64,000 bases of DNA from an uncultured Lachnospiraceae bacterium. GTDB lineage: Bacteria; Bacillota; Clostridia; Lachnospirales; Lachnospiraceae. The notes beneath the pieces were generated by a model. It was not told the origin of the DNA. It saw nothing but the letters and a program-made list of their open reading frames with translations, and did not search any database. Below are positions 25,114-34,500 of this stretch, piece by piece (the first letter of the stretch is position 1; every line of letters starts with the position of its first letter). Position numbers and translations under genes: made by a program. Location of the stretch: contig CAJUDH010000007.1 in assembly GCA_910584845.1 (NCBI GenBank), forward strand, positions 66,741 to 130,740. The letters are read 5' to 3'.

Positions 25114-26334
25114 ATGGAACAGTTGACGCTGGAAACTTTTGAGGAGGCATCGGAGGAAGTAAAAAAAGTCACCCTGGAAACAAAACTGGTGTACAGCGAA
25201 TATTTTTCGGCCCAAACCGGGAACCGGGTGTATTTTAAGCCGGAAAACATGCAATATACCGGCGCTTACAAAGTAAGGGGGGCATTTTACAAAATCAGCA
25301 CCTTGAGCCGAGAAGAGCGGGAGCGGGGGCTAATCACGGCGTCTGCCGGCAACCATGCCCAGGGGGTGGCTTATGCCGCCAGGCTGTCCGGCATCCGGTC
25401 CGTGATTGTCATGCCCACCACTACGCCTTTAATCAAAGTAAACCGCACCCGGAATTACGGGGCGGAGGTGGTGCTATACGGCAATGATTTCGACGAGGCC
25501 TGTGAACATGCCTATAAGCTGGCAGAGGAACACGGCTATACTTTCGTCCATCCTTTTGACGATTTGGCTGTGGCCACCGGACAGGGGAGCATCGCCATGG
25601 AAATTATCAAAGAATTGCCTACGGTGGATTATATCCTGGTGCCAGTGGGCGGGGGCGGCCTTTGCGCCGGCGTGTCCACCTTGGCCAAATGGCTGAACCC
25701 GAAGATCCAGGTGATCGGCGTGGAGCCGGCTGGCGCCAATTGCCTGCAGGCTTCCCTGCAGGCAGGAAAAGTGGTGGTCCTGCCTTCGGCCAGCACCATT
25801 GCCGACGGCACCGCAGTGCGCAAGCCGGGGGAAAAGCTGTTCCCTTACCTGCAGGAAAATGTGGACCAGGTTATAACCATTGAGGATTCGGAATTGATCG
25901 TGGCGTTTTTGGATATGGTGGAAAACCACAAAATGGTCGTGGAAAATTCCGGGCTACTGACTGTGGCGGCCCTAAAACATTTGGATGTGCAAAAGAAAAA
26001 GATCGTTTCAATCTTGAGCGGCGGGAACATGGACGTGATCACCATGTCGTCGGTGGTCCAACACGGTTTGATCCAAAGGGACCGGATTTTTACGGTTTCC
26101 GTGCTGCTGCCGGACAAGCCGGGGGAACTGGCCAAAGTATCCGCCCTGATTGCCGGCCAGCGGGGCAACGTGATTAAACTGGAGCATAACCAGTTTATCA
26201 GCATCAACCGGAATGCGGCGGTGGAGCTGCGGATCACCATGGAGGCAGAAGGGACTGTCCACAAAAACCAGATAGTCCAGGCCCTTAACGATGAAGGGTA
26301 CCGGCCTAAGCTGGTGAAATCCAAAGGGAATTAG
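25114..26334 (+). CDS. ilvA: Threonine ammonia-lyase (PLP, with ACT domain)
   Basis: A 406-residue PLP enzyme converting threonine to 2-oxobutyrate. Schiff-base Lys53 in ENMQYTGAYKVRGAFYK; SAGNHAQGVAYAA; the phosphate-binding loop VGGGGLCAGVSTLA (about 178-191); SGGNMDV. A C-terminal ACT domain follows (about 330-405: FTVSVLLPDKPGELAKVSAL). This short one-ACT form is common in clostridia and includes both biosynthetic and catabolic enzymes, so I use ilvA with reservation (tdcB is possible). The ATG at 25114 fits AAAAGGGG at 25099-25106 better than the GTG at 25084. It is 47 bases after ftsY, without an obvious promoter. Confidence 0.9.
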   Translation: MEQLTLETFEEASEEVKKVTLETKLVYSEYFSAQTGNRVYFKPENMQYTGAYKVRGAFYKISTLSREERERGLITASAGNHAQGVAYAARLSGIRSVIVMPTTTPLIKVNRTRNYGAEVVLYGNDFDEACEHAYKLAEEHGYTFVHPFDDLAVATGQGSIAMEIIKELPTVDYILVPVGGGGLCAGVSTLAKWLNPKIQVIGVEPAGANCLQASLQAGKVVVLPSASTIADGTAVRKPGEKLFPYLQENVDQVITIEDSELIVAFLDMVENHKMVVENSGLLTVAALKHLDVQKKKIVSILSGGNMDVITMSSVVQHGLIQRDRIFTVSVLLPDKPGELAKVSALIAGQRGNVIKLEHNQFISINRNAAVELRITMEAEGTVHKNQIVQALNDEGYRPKLVKSKGN

Positions 26335-26400
26335 GGGCGGCGCCTGGCAGGGGCATGTTTCCTTGTTCAGGCAGTTGCCGGAAAAACGGAGGAAACGGTT

Positions 26401-27669
26401 ATGGATAAGCACGAAAGCATTGCCCCATTATTAGAAAACATCCGTTATTTTGTTAAATGGACGGTGATTTCTTTAGCCATGGGCGGAATTGTCGGTTTGA
26501 TTGGCTCCGTGTTTGGGAGGGGGGTGGCATTTGCCACCCGTTTATGGCAGGATTACCATGGCACGGTATTTTTCATGCCGGTAGCCGGTTTGCTGATCGT
26601 CTGGCTTTATCGGGTTTTCCATGAGGAAAAAAGTAAAGGGATCAACCAGGTACTGGAATCCATCTCGGCCCATGAGGACATTTCCCTGGCTACGGCTTTT
26701 TTGATTTTTGTGTCAACCATCCTCAGCCAGTCGGTCAGCGCTTCCGTGGGCCGGGAAGGGGCGGCGCTGCAGCTGGGGGGGAGCTTGGGGAATTTTTTCG
26801 GGAAACTGCTGCGTTTTGACGAAAAGGAGAAAAAGATTGTCATTATGTGCGGTATGAGCGCCTGTTTTTCCGCATTGTTTGGCACCCCCCTGACCGCCGC
26901 CGTGTTTTCCCTGGAAGTCATCGGCATCGGGACTATGTATTATGCGGCGCTGGTGCCATGCCTGTTTTCCTCTTTTATCGGCGGGGCCATAGCCAGGAAC
27001 ATGGGCCTGCCGCCGGAACATTACCCGGTTGGCCCCATACCGGAATTCCATATGAAAGGGGCGGCTTTTGTAGTGTTAATGGGGATTTTGTGCGCCCTGG
27101 TAGGGATATTGCTGTGCCAAGCCCTGCATAAAAGCGAAAGCCTCTATCAAAAATACCTGCCCAACCTCTATCTGCGGGTTTTGGCCGGCAGCGGGGTTTA
27201 CATATTGTTATCCCTGATTTTTTCTTCCCGGGATTATAACGGCGGCGGCCTGCACTTAATTGAACGGTGCTTTGAAGGTGGGGCTGTCCCTTACTATGCG
27301 TTTCTGATGAAAATCGTGTTTACGGCGGTAGTGCTGGGGGCCGGGTTTAAAGGCGGCGAAATCGTGCCTACTTTGTGCGTGGGGGCCACCTTTGGCTATA
27401 CGGCGGCTTCTGTTTTTGCCGCGCCGCCAGGGCTAAGCTGCGCCGTCGGGATGGCCTGCCTTTTTGTCAGCGTTACCAACTGCCCTATTTCCACCCTCCT
27501 TATGGCTTTCGAGCTGTTCGGATATGAAGCCATGCCCTATTTTGCTTTGGCGATTGCCGTCAGCTTTACTTTGTCAGGGTATTACGGGCTGTACCGCAGC
27601 CAGAAATTTATCTGTTCCAAAATCCGGCTGGAGCCATATGAGGCAGGGGAAAGCCATACGGACGTATAA
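26401..27669 (+). CDS. CLC-family chloride/fluoride channel or antiporter
   Basis: A 422-residue CLC-fold protein with about 10-12 membrane segments. The gating region reads SVGREGAALQLGGSLG (about residues 114-129), with Glu in GREG. FGTPLTAAVFSLEV follows. The later motif reads GFKGGEIVPTLCVGATFG where classical CLC chloride proteins have GxFxP. The GGE-x-x-P form resembles the fluoride-exporting CLC branch, but I cannot prove specificity. There are no CBS domains. No fluoride riboswitch is seen in the 66-base gap upstream. The ribosome site GGAGGAAACGGTT supports ATG 26401. Confidence 0.85.
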   Translation: MDKHESIAPLLENIRYFVKWTVISLAMGGIVGLIGSVFGRGVAFATRLWQDYHGTVFFMPVAGLLIVWLYRVFHEEKSKGINQVLESISAHEDISLATAFLIFVSTILSQSVSASVGREGAALQLGGSLGNFFGKLLRFDEKEKKIVIMCGMSACFSALFGTPLTAAVFSLEVIGIGTMYYAALVPCLFSSFIGGAIARNMGLPPEHYPVGPIPEFHMKGAAFVVLMGILCALVGILLCQALHKSESLYQKYLPNLYLRVLAGSGVYILLSLIFSSRDYNGGGLHLIERCFEGGAVPYYAFLMKIVFTAVVLGAGFKGGEIVPTLCVGATFGYTAASVFAAPPGLSCAVGMACLFVSVTNCPISTLLMAFELFGYEAMPYFALAIAVSFTLSGYYGLYRSQKFICSKIRLEPYEAGESHTDV

Positions 27670-27709
27670 TTATTGGAACGGGGCCAGAGAAAATTGGGTA
27701 AAAATAACG

Positions 27710-27738
27710 TTGACAAACGATTGGAATTGTGATAGAGT
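27710..27738 (+). promoter_or_regulatory. Sigma-A type promoter for the DEAD-box helicase gene
   Basis: TTGACA (27710-27715), a 17-base spacer and TAGAGT (27733-27738). It gives a leader of about 165 bases before the ATG at 27913, with a terminator-like hairpin near its start. Confidence 0.75.
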
Positions 27739-27751
27739 TAATACCTGTTAT

Positions 27752-27792
27752 ATGAGGGGATTCGGGGTTGTCCTGGAACCTCTCATTTTTTG
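27752..27792 (+). terminator. Terminator-like hairpin in the helicase leader
   Basis: ATGAGGGG (27752-27759) pairs with CCTCTCAT (2779-86 of this block, 27779-27786) with one G-U pair. Additional TTC/GAA pairing occurs inside the loop, and TTTTTTG follows. It lies downstream of the promoter at 27710, so it is a candidate attenuator of the helicase gene. The remaining leader (27793-27912) has further weak G-C stems. Confidence 0.6.
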
Positions 27793-27912
27793 CATAAATG
27801 AAAGCCATAGGACAAAGGCAGGAAAAGGGTGTTCTCAACGGACCGGCAAATCAATGCGGGAAGGGCTTCCGGGAACGCTCGAAAATAGATAAGGGAAAGT
27901 TGAGGGCAAAAA

Positions 27913-29616
27913 ATGGAGACGACAAGATTTGAAGAGATGGGCCTTGAAGACCGGATCCTCCGCGCAGTGATGGATATGGGGTTTGAGGAGACAACGCCGA
28001 TTCAGGCAAAGGCCATACCGCTGCAGATGGAGGGCCTGGACATTATCGGGCAGGCCCAGACCGGCACCGGGAAGACGGCTGCCTTCGGGATCCCGCTGCT
28101 GCAGAAAGTGAACCCCAAGAACAAGAAATTACAGGCAGTGGCGCTGTGCCCCACCCGGGAACTGGCGATCCAGGTGGCGGAGGAGCTGCGCAACCTGGCT
28201 AAATACATGCATGGGATTAAAGTCTTGCCGATTTACGGCGGACAGGATATTGCGCGCCAGATCCGTTCCCTGAAAGACGGGGCGCAGGTGATCATCGGCA
28301 CCCCGGGCAGGGTTATGGACCATATGCGCCGGAAGACGGTAAAGTTTGACGATGTCCACACCGTGGTTATGGACGAGGCCGACGAGATGCTTAACATGGG
28401 ATTTTTGGAGGATATGGAGACGATTTTGAGCCAGCTGCCCGAGGAGAGGCAGACCGTCATGTTTTCGGCTACCATGCCGGAAGCAATTATGAAAATCGCC
28501 CGCAACTTCCAAAAAGGGCCCCAGATTGTCAAAGTGGTGAAAAAGGAACTGACCGTACCAAAGGTGACCCAATATTATTATGAGGTGAAGCCTAAGACCA
28601 AAGTGGAGGTTATGTGCCGTTTGCTGGACATGTATGCCCCCAAGCTGTCCGTGGCCTTTTGCAATACGAAGCGGCAGGTGGATGTGCTGGTGGATGAACT
28701 GCAGGGGAGGGGGTATTTCGCGGAAGGCCTCCACGGCGATTTAAAGCAGGTGCAGCGGGACCGGGTAATGAACAGCTTCCGTAACGGCCGCACGGAGATT
28801 TTGGTGGCAACGGATGTGGCGGCCCGGGGGATTGACGTGGAAGACGTGGAAGCGGTGTTTAATTTCGACATCCCCCAAGACGACGAATATTATGTGCACC
28901 GTATCGGCCGTACTGGGCGGGCGGGCCGGGAAGGGATCGCCTTCAGCCTGGTAGTGGGCCGGGAAGTTTATAAGCTGCGGGACATCCAGCGGTATTGCAA
29001 GACCAAGATCATCCCCCAGGCCGTCCCTTCTTTGGACGACATTACGGACATCAAAGCGGAAAAAATCCTGGAACAGGCCAAAGAGATGATTGACGACGGG
29101 GATTTGAGCCGCATGGTGCATATTTTGGAAAAAAGGCTGATGGCAGAAGATTATACTTCCCTGGATTTGGCGGCCGCGCTGCTGCGGATGAGCATGGGAG
29201 GGGAGAACCAGGACATTATCGACGATTACCGGGAAGCCCGTTCCCTAGACAAACTGGACCGTTACGGCCGCGGAGGAAAAAATACAGGGGGGAAGGGCAG
29301 CCGTGGCTACGGCGGAAGGGAATCCGGGCGTGATTACGGCCGTGGAGGCCGTGGCGTCCGCAGGAGCCGCAGCAACGGCATGGCGACTTTGTTTTTGAAT
29401 ATCGGCAAAGACCAGAAAGTGAAATCCGGGGACATCTTAGGGGCCGTTGCAGGGGAAAGCGGCATTCCCGGGCGTATGATCGGAAGCATTGATATGTATG
29501 ATAAATATACATTCGTCGAAGTACCTGAGGACTGCGTGGACGAAGTGTTGACATGTATGCAAAAGGTGAAGATCCGCGGAAAAAATGTCCATGTGGAAAA
29601 AGCCAACAACCATTAA
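27913..29616 (+). CDS. DEAD-box RNA helicase with DbpA-type RNA-binding domain
   Basis: A 567-residue helicase. Q motif FEEMGLEDRILRAVMDMGFEETTPIQAKAIP, motif I AQTGTGKT (about 47-54), motif II DEAD (about 154-157), SAT, and motif VI HRIGRTGRAGREG. A Gly/Arg-rich linker (about 450-490) has RGGK, RGYGGRESGR and RGGRG units. A C-terminal DbpA/RRM-like domain follows (about 493-565: FLNIGKDQKVKSGDILGAVA). DbpA/YxiN-type domains bind 23S rRNA, so a role in large-subunit assembly or cold-shock RNA remodelling is likely (inference; the core also resembles CshA). It is monocistronic, between a leader attenuator and a strong terminator. Confidence 0.93.
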   Translation: METTRFEEMGLEDRILRAVMDMGFEETTPIQAKAIPLQMEGLDIIGQAQTGTGKTAAFGIPLLQKVNPKNKKLQAVALCPTRELAIQVAEELRNLAKYMHGIKVLPIYGGQDIARQIRSLKDGAQVIIGTPGRVMDHMRRKTVKFDDVHTVVMDEADEMLNMGFLEDMETILSQLPEERQTVMFSATMPEAIMKIARNFQKGPQIVKVVKKELTVPKVTQYYYEVKPKTKVEVMCRLLDMYAPKLSVAFCNTKRQVDVLVDELQGRGYFAEGLHGDLKQVQRDRVMNSFRNGRTEILVATDVAARGIDVEDVEAVFNFDIPQDDEYYVHRIGRTGRAGREGIAFSLVVGREVYKLRDIQRYCKTKIIPQAVPSLDDITDIKAEKILEQAKEMIDDGDLSRMVHILEKRLMAEDYTSLDLAAALLRMSMGGENQDIIDDYREARSLDKLDRYGRGGKNTGGKGSRGYGGRESGRDYGRGGRGVRRSRSNGMATLFLNIGKDQKVKSGDILGAVAGESGIPGRMIGSIDMYDKYTFVEVPEDCVDEVLTCMQKVKIRGKNVHVEKANNH

Positions 29617-29664
29617 AAACACCCCCACAGGCAAGGGCCCGTACCTTGCCTGTGGGGGTGTTTT
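29616..29664 (+). terminator. Strong intrinsic terminator after the helicase gene
   Basis: A perfect 21-bp stem: left arm 29616-29636 (starting AAAACACCCCCACAGG) and right arm 29644-29664 ending GGGGGTGTTTT, with a 7-base loop. It works in either direction by symmetry. Confidence 0.93.
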
Positions 29665-29974
29665 GCCGCCTGTGGAAGCGTTGCATGGCATATGGGCGCC
29701 CAGCAAAGGCAGTTGTTTTTAAGGTACGGGAAATAAGGAAAAAACAGAAAAAACTATGGAAATAAATCAATATTTGTGGTAAAGTTTTTATGGGCTATCC
29801 AAGGTACTTTTAACGTTTCCTTGCGCCCGGTCATGCAGGGGTGGCATAGGTACATAAATCGAAGCCATGTGCACCGTATCCATCTATGCCCATCTGGCAA
29901 AAACCACCTCGCAAAACCAGGCGCAAAGGGGATCCAAAAGTACATTAACATGACAAAAGGAGGAACAATAAGCC
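29665..29974. other. Intergenic region after the helicase terminator
   Basis: No gene or clear promoter is supported. A 68-codon open frame (29776-29982) has no ribosome site and unlikely composition. An AAAGGAGGAA ribosome site for the next gene lies at about 29956-29967. Confidence 0.4.
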
Positions 29975-30562
29975 ATGATTGAAATGATGGCGGAAGCCGT
30001 GGGGGTAACCCCCAAGGCAATGGTAATCGGCCTTATTTGCTTTGCCATTGCCTTTGTTATAATTTTTATCAAACTGAAGCTGGATGAGAAGAAAGGTATC
30101 AACAGCCAGGAAAAAGAGGATATCCGGAAACTGGTCAACAACCTGGTTCCGGACGGTTCCCGGTATACGGCGGCGTACGCCCACAGCACAGAATCCCTTG
30201 TGGGGAAGGAAGTTTACCATTACTATGCGGTAGGGTTTTGCCCAGAAGAGGCAGACCATTTATGGGTGATCCCCATTGGAGTGGAGTCCGGGAAGATTGT
30301 CTATACTGAATCCATAAAAATGAGCGCGGAAAACCTTGCCTATGTGGGGGGGAACGCCCATCGCCTGGAACTGCATTTTCCGGGGACGAGGGACAAAGTT
30401 ATCCTTTCCGTGGATGAGAGCAACACCAAGATGGGGAAAGAATGCCAGGTGAATATCCAGCAGCCAGAAGAGGCGAAAGCCTTTGTGGCTTTTGGGGAGG
30501 GTTTCCAAAGCAGGGTCAACAAAGTCCTAGGGGTGGATAAAAAGGGCCGCCAGCTGAAATAA
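29975..30562 (+). CDS. Unknown single-pass membrane protein
   Basis: A 195-residue protein with one N-terminal membrane helix (about 15-35: AMVIGLICFAIAFVIIFIKL) and a soluble C-terminal domain. The soluble part starts with a helical region (INSQEKEDIRKLVNNLVPDG) and continues as a beta-rich domain (about 55-165), with VYHYYAVGFCPEEADHLWVI as a distinctive stretch. I do not recognise the family. A strong AAAGGAGG site precedes the ATG. It may be co-transcribed with the next membrane protein gene (118 bases away) in an unknown pair between the helicase and purL. Confidence 0.65.
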   Translation: MIEMMAEAVGVTPKAMVIGLICFAIAFVIIFIKLKLDEKKGINSQEKEDIRKLVNNLVPDGSRYTAAYAHSTESLVGKEVYHYYAVGFCPEEADHLWVIPIGVESGKIVYTESIKMSAENLAYVGGNAHRLELHFPGTRDKVILSVDESNTKMGKECQVNIQQPEEAKAFVAFGEGFQSRVNKVLGVDKKGRQLK

Positions 30563-30679
30563 TGCCTGTTTGGCAACGGCCGGGCCGCGGAGGAGGCCGA
30601 AAGGCGGCCGGTGCGGCATCGTTTACATGGGGATTTATGATAAAACAAAATGAACGGGAAAAGCAAGAGGGAAGGTCTC

Positions 30680-31351
30680 ATGGATATTAAGAAACTGATT
30701 CATTGTATCAGGAAAGATGTTTTGATTCTTCTGGCAGCCGGCGGGATCGTGTTATACCAGACGGCGCCGGATATTGTAGCCTGCATCAGGCCGGCCATCA
30801 GTTTCCAGGATATGCTGGATGGGGAAGAAGTAAAGCCGGGGAGCCGGATCGCCGGGAACGTGGTGTATTCTTTTGACTCGTTTGCAACAGAAAGCACCTA
30901 TACAAGGTACAGTGACGGTTCCCGCAGCGGAAGCCGCAAGTCAGGCAAATACTACCTGCTTCCTATGGCAGACGGGTTTATCGGCCTGAAATGCCGTCAG
31001 GTGGATGTTGCGGCTATGGACCAGCTGACGGACGAAACGTATGAAATCCTAATGTCTTCGGATTCCGGGGCCAAGGCCACCACGGAAATCTATACGCAGG
31101 GGATCGTCCGGGAAATGGATAAGGAAATTGCGGGGCTTTATCAGAGGTATTGGGAAGATAACGGGTTTACCCAAGAGGACATCGAAGCATTGGGGACACC
31201 CCTGCTCATCGAGTACCTCAGCTTTAACGCCGTAAGGATCGGCTTTGCCATTGGCGTCCTTATGGTTCTTATTGCGGTATTCATTGTTTTTGTAAGGTAC
31301 CGGAAGGCCTATGAAGGGTCAGGGCTTAGGAGGGCCGAGGACCTTCCGTAG
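30680..31351 (+). CDS. Unknown two-helix membrane protein
   Basis: A 223-residue protein with a membrane helix near the N-terminus (about 14-34: LILLAAGGIVLYQTAPDIVA) and another near the C-terminus (about 178-202: IGFAIGVLMVLIAVFIVFV). Between them is an extracytoplasmic or cytosolic domain of about 140 residues containing QDMLDGEEVKPGSRIAGNVV and a Ser/Arg-rich stretch (TRYSDGSRSGSRKSGKYY). I do not recognise the family. The ATG at 30680 is preferred to 30650 because AGGGAAGG (30668-30675) precedes it and 30650 has no site. The gap to purL (31352-31505) is very GC-rich with self-complementary GGCCGG repeats but no T-tract. Confidence 0.65.
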   Translation: MDIKKLIHCIRKDVLILLAAGGIVLYQTAPDIVACIRPAISFQDMLDGEEVKPGSRIAGNVVYSFDSFATESTYTRYSDGSRSGSRKSGKYYLLPMADGFIGLKCRQVDVAAMDQLTDETYEILMSSDSGAKATTEIYTQGIVREMDKEIAGLYQRYWEDNGFTQEDIEALGTPLLIEYLSFNAVRIGFAIGVLMVLIAVFIVFVRYRKAYEGSGLRRAEDLP

Positions 31352-31505
31352 GGCCGGCCCTGGGCCGGCCGCGCCCTTTCCGGTACCGCCCGGGCCGGCG
31401 GGCGCAGGGGCGGCTTGGCTAAAGGGCATGGCGGCCACCAGGCAAGATTCATTTAAGAAATTCTCCAGGAACTTGTAAAGGAAAAGCGGATAAGGAGGAA
31501 ATGGA

Positions 31506-34500
31506 ATGGGCGTAAGACGGGTATACGTGGAAAAAAAGCCGCAGTTTGCCGTAAAGGCGAAAGAGCTGCGGGAAGAGATTGTCAGCTACCTGGGGATCGG
31601 TACGGTCACGGACGTGAGGGTGTTGATCCGTTATGACGTGGAGGATTTGTCGGAAGGGACTTACCAGCAGGCGCTGGCAACCATCTTTTCCGAACCGCCG
31701 GTGGATTTTGTGTATGAAGAAACGTTTCCTTTGAACCATGGCGACATGGTGTTTTCCGTCGAATATCTGCCGGGGCAATTTGACCAGCGGGCAGATTCGG
31801 CCCAGCAGTGCGTAAAGCTTTTAAATGAAGACGAGGAACCGGTGGTCCGCACGGCGGTTACTTATGTGCTGTCAGGCCCTTTGACCGAAAGCCAGCAAAG
31901 TATGATCCGGTCTTTTTGCATTAACCCGGTAGATTCCCGGCAGGCGGGGGAGGAAAAGCCAAAGACTTTAGCTGCCCTGTTTGAAACGCCGGCGGACGTA
32001 GCTGTGCTGGAAGGGTTTTGCGGGCTTGGGGAGCAGGGGCTAAAAGGATTCTATGATTCCCTGGGGCTGGCCATGACTTTCCGGGATTTCCAGCACATTC
32101 AAAACTATTACTGCCAACAGGAGCATCGGGAGCCGACGGTGACAGAGGTCCGGGTTTTGGACACCTATTGGTCAGACCATTGCCGCCACACCACGTTTTC
32201 TACCGAACTGAAAAATGTGGCTATTACGGACGGGGACTACAAGGAACCCATCGAGGCGGCTTATGGGCAGTACCTGTCGGACCGGGAGGCCGTATATCAT
32301 GGGAGGGAAGATAAATTTGTCTGCCTTATGGATTTGGCCCTAATAGCCATGAAGAAGCTGCGCCAGGAGGGGAAGCTGCAGGATTTGGAGGAATCCGAGG
32401 AGATCAATGCCTGCAGCATCGTGGTGCCGGTAGCCATTGACGGGCAGGAGGAAGAATGGCTGGTGAATTTTAAAAACGAAACCCACAACCACCCCACGGA
32501 GATCGAACCTTTCGGCGGCGCGGCCACCTGCCTGGGCGGGGCGATCCGGGACCCTTTGTCCGGGCGGACTTATGTGTACCAGGCTATGCGCATTACTGGC
32601 GCCGCCGACCCTACCAGGCCTTTGGATGAAACCCTGAAGGGCAAGCTGCCCCAGAGGAAGCTGGTCACCGGAGCCGCCAGCGGCTATAGCTCCTATGGCA
32701 ACCAGGTGGGTTTGGCAACCGGGTACGTAAAAGAAATCTACCATCCCGACTATGTTGCCAAGCGCATGGAGATCGGGGCGGTTATGGGCGCGGCCCCCAG
32801 AAAAGACGTGAAGCGGCTTACCTCGGACCCCGGGGATATCATCGTGCTGTTAGGGGGGCGGACCGGCCGTGACGGCATCGGCGGCGCCACCGGTTCCTCC
32901 AAAGCCCATACGGAAGCTTCCATAGAAGTGTGCGGCGCCGAGGTGCAGAAGGGCAACGCGCCCACAGAGAGGAAAATCCAGCGGCTTTTTCGTAGGCCCG
33001 AGGTCAGCGGCATAATCAAAAAGTGCAATGATTTTGGGGCCGGCGGCGTGTCCGTGGCCATTGGCGAGCTGGCGGCAGGCCTGGAGGTTGATTTGGACAA
33101 GGTGCCAAAAAAATATGCGGGCCTGGACGGCACGGAAATCGCCATTTCCGAGTCCCAGGAGCGGATGGCAGTGGTGCTGGACCCGGGGGACGTAAGCCGG
33201 TTTTTGGCTTATGCGTCGGAGGAGAACCTGGAAGCCGTCCCAGTGGCAACGGTAACAAAAGCCCCAAGGCTGGTGATGAAGTGGCGGGGGAAGGTTATCG
33301 TAGATATTAGCCGGGCTTTCCTGGACACCAACGGGGCCCATCAGGAAGCGGACGTAGTGTTGGAAACCCCGTCCAGGGAAAACAGCCCCTTTGCCCGGAA
33401 AGAAGCAGGGGATGTGAAGCTTGCCTGGCTGAAGGTTTTGGCTGATTTAAACGTGTGTTCCCAAAAAGGGCTGGTGGAAATGTTCGACAGTTCCATCGGC
33501 GCCGGTTCCGTGTTCATGCCTTATGGGGGCAAATACCAGCTGACGGAGGTTCAGGCCATGGTGGCAAAACTTCCGGTGCAAAAGGGGTCCACTGATGTGG
33601 TGACTATGATGAGCTATGGCTTTGACCCTTACCTGTCCAACTGGAGCCCATACCATGGGGCCGTTTATGCGGTGGTTTCTTCTGTGGCCAAAATTGTGGC
33701 GGCCGGCGGCGATTTCAGGAAGATCCGTTTTACGTTCCAGGAATACTTTAAACGGATGACAGGGGACGCCGCCCGCTGGGGCGCGCCTTTTGCGGCGCTG
33801 CTTGGCGCCTATCAGGCCCAAATGGGCCTGGGGCTGCCGTCCATTGGGGGCAAGGACAGCATGTCGGGGACCTTTAACGACGAGCTCCACGGCGAAATCA
33901 ACGTGCCGTCCACATTGGTTTCTTTTGCAGTGGATGTGGCAAGCCATAAAGATATTATTACGCCGGAGCTTAAAAGGCCCGGAAGCAAGCTGGTTGTGCT
34001 CCGGATCGAAAAAGACCGCTATGACCTGCCGGTATACCGCTCGGCCATGGACCATTACGGCAAACTGCGGGAGGATATCCGGGCCGGAAGGGTCATATCT
34101 GCCTATGCGGTAGAAAGGCATGGCATAGCGGAGGCCGTGTCCAAAATGGCATTTGGCAATAAGCTGGGGGTGCGCATCGAGCACAACCTGGACCCACGGG
34201 ACTTTTTTGCCCCGGGATGGGGGGATATTGTATGCGAAGTGCCCGACGGTATGGTAGGGCAGCTGGCTATTCCCTATACGGTGATCGGCCAGGTTACGGG
34301 CCAGGCTGCTTTTGAGTATGGCCCTGTGGCCATTGCCATGGAGGAGGCCCTGGCCAGCTGGACAGGCACATTGGAAGGGGTTTTCCCCACCCGGTCAGGC
34401 GCGGCTTCCCAAGAGGCGCCAGACCAGGTTTATAAAGGCGGGCAGATCGTGGTGTGCGGCCACAAGCTGGCCAGGCCTACCGTATTTATCCCCGTGCTGC

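Noticed and set aside
29776..29982. 68-codon open frame after the helicase terminator
   Set aside because: No ribosome site, implausible composition, and it overlaps the ribosome site of the next gene.
31352..31505. Purine riboswitch or terminator before purL
   Set aside because: GC-rich self-complementary GGCCGG repeats are present, but no T-tract and no purine-riboswitch core.
33447..34184. Minus-strand open frame of 245 codons inside purL
   Set aside because: Antisense shadow of conserved PurL sequence.
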